Assembly (NCBI GenBank): GCA_947178565.1 | Contig: CAMWYV010000058.1 | Coordinates: 1 to 7,077, forward strand | Direction: 5' to 3' | Length of the DNA stretch: 7,077 bases | Source: an uncultured Porphyromonadaceae bacterium | GTDB taxonomy: Bacteria > Bacteroidota > Bacteroidia > Bacteroidales > Muribaculaceae | Shown: piece by piece, positions 6,693-7,077 of the stretch | Position numbering within the stretch: the stretch's first letter is position 1 | Layout: each line of letters opens with the position of its first letter | Made by a program: the position numbers and the translations under genes | Notes under the pieces: model-generated | Database searches by the model: none | What the model was told of the DNA's origin: nothing | What the model saw: only the letters and a program-made list of their open reading frames with translations

Positions 6693-7076
6693 TTAAAGCT
6701 TGTAACCTACACAACCTGTAAAATTCAGGTTGTGTACGCTCGGATTCACTATACCGTCAGGGGTATAGGCAACATTTCTCATGCCAATCTGGAACCTCAT
6801 GCCGATATAGAAGTGGTTGCCGAACTGAATCGCGGTTGCCAGATGCAGACCTACATCCGAGCGACGGTAGGAATTAATAAATGTAGCACTGTTTTTAAAA
6901 TACTTCGTGCTTGTTTCAACCGTGCTGCCCATGAGCTGACCGAGATTGTTGACATATGAGCGGTATATATTCTGCTTTTGTCTGCCCGACAATCCGTAAG
7001 CATAATAAATACCTGCATCGATGTTCCAGCGCAAACCCGGCAGAACATTGAAGCGAAACGATAGGAATAGCGGTAT
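6693..7076 (-). CDS. Outer-membrane beta-barrel protein, C-terminal part (5' end beyond window)
   Basis: The last 127 residues of a protein whose frame is open to the right edge; the TTG at 7032-7034 is an internal leucine, not a start. The sequence alternates polar and hydrophobic residues in barrel-strand fashion: PLFLSFRFNVLPGLRWNIDAG, then DVGLHLATAIQFGNHFYIGMRFQIGMRNVA, and a final strand HNLNFTGCVGYKL. This resembles the PorT-like/OMP_b-brl_2 outer-membrane barrels common in Bacteroidetes, where conserved features are the aromatic YIGMRFQIG strand and a closing GYKL/F. The role cannot be told from this fragment; such proteins include small porin-like barrels and secretion accessories. 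The gene converges on serB with 14 bases between the stop codons. A perfect 11-base inverted repeat is embedded in its last 15 or so codons. Confidence 0.75.
   Translation of the reverse strand: MPLFLSFRFNVLPGLRWNIDAGIYYAYGLSGRQKQNIYRSYVNNLGQLMGSTVETSTKYFKNSATFINSYRRSDVGLHLATAIQFGNHFYIGMRFQIGMRNVAYTPDGIVNPSVHNLNFTGCVGYKL
6708..6736. terminator. Possible bidirectional hairpin at the convergent serB/barrel junction
   Basis: TACACAACCTG and CAGGTTGTGTA form a perfect 11-base-pair stem with a 7-base loop (TAAAATT). It starts 30 bases after the serB stop and lies inside the 3' coding end of the barrel gene. It is well placed to end serB transcripts and to slow those from the opposite side. Neither side has a T-tract, so it would be a non-canonical terminator or a 3'-end stabiliser. 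The pairing could also follow partly from codon constraints. Confidence 0.4.
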
Positions 7077-7077
7077 A

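Noticed and set aside
6732..6959. 75-codon open frame on the + strand near the right end
   Set aside because: It is antisense to the outer-membrane barrel gene, whose translation shows clear strand patterning; this frame shows no recognisable features.
1..7077. Defence system, mobile element, CRISPR, tRNA/rRNA or other undescribed multi-gene system
   Set aside because: All long frames are explained by envelope, metabolic or regulatory genes; no regularly spaced repeats, transposase or integrase motifs, or RNA gene signatures were seen on either strand.

Overview
The window looks like an ordinary chromosomal stretch from a gut-type member of the Bacteroidales, most likely near Muribaculaceae or Prevotellaceae; the exact family is an inference. 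The signs are a secreted protein with a type IX secretion-like C-terminal tail, a patatin-barrel protein and a Bacteroidetes-type Lrp regulator of familiar sequence, a serine phosphatase of the roughly 410-residue Bacteroidetes form, few ribosome-binding sites, and promoter-like TAnnTTTG boxes. Base composition is even across the genes, and I see no transposase, integrase, tRNA, rRNA, CRISPR array or sign of recent transfer.

Layout from left to right. (1) Positions 2-1312, + strand: the 3' part of a large secreted protein, with an OB-like segment, three sandwich repeats resembling the beta-hexosaminidase C-terminal (HEX_C) type, and a sorting-tail-like end. A strong hairpin follows it. (2) Positions 1313-1642: a 330-base AT-rich gap between convergent genes. 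(3) Positions 1643-2110, - strand: an Lrp/AsnC-family regulator. (4) Positions 2206-4527, + strand, divergent from the regulator: a patatin-like phospholipase fused to a POTRA-like segment and an outer-membrane barrel. The 95-base divergent gap holds a -7 box for the regulator and a 14-base dyad. (5) Positions 4565-5410 and 5440-6678, + strand: an N-acetylglucosamine kinase-like protein and phosphoserine phosphatase SerB, 29 bases apart and probably cotranscribed. A -7 box ends only four bases before the kinase start codon. (6) Positions 6693-7076, - strand: the C-terminal part of an outer-membrane beta-barrel protein, convergent with serB and cut by the window edge.

The genes cover envelope and secretion (1, 4, 6), amino-sugar and serine metabolism (5) and regulation (3). 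I see no single pathway that ties them together and no convincing undescribed multi-gene system. The points most worth checking are non-coding: a 16-base sequence shared by two intergenic regions, the dyad between the regulator and the patatin gene, and the possible leaderless start of the kinase gene.
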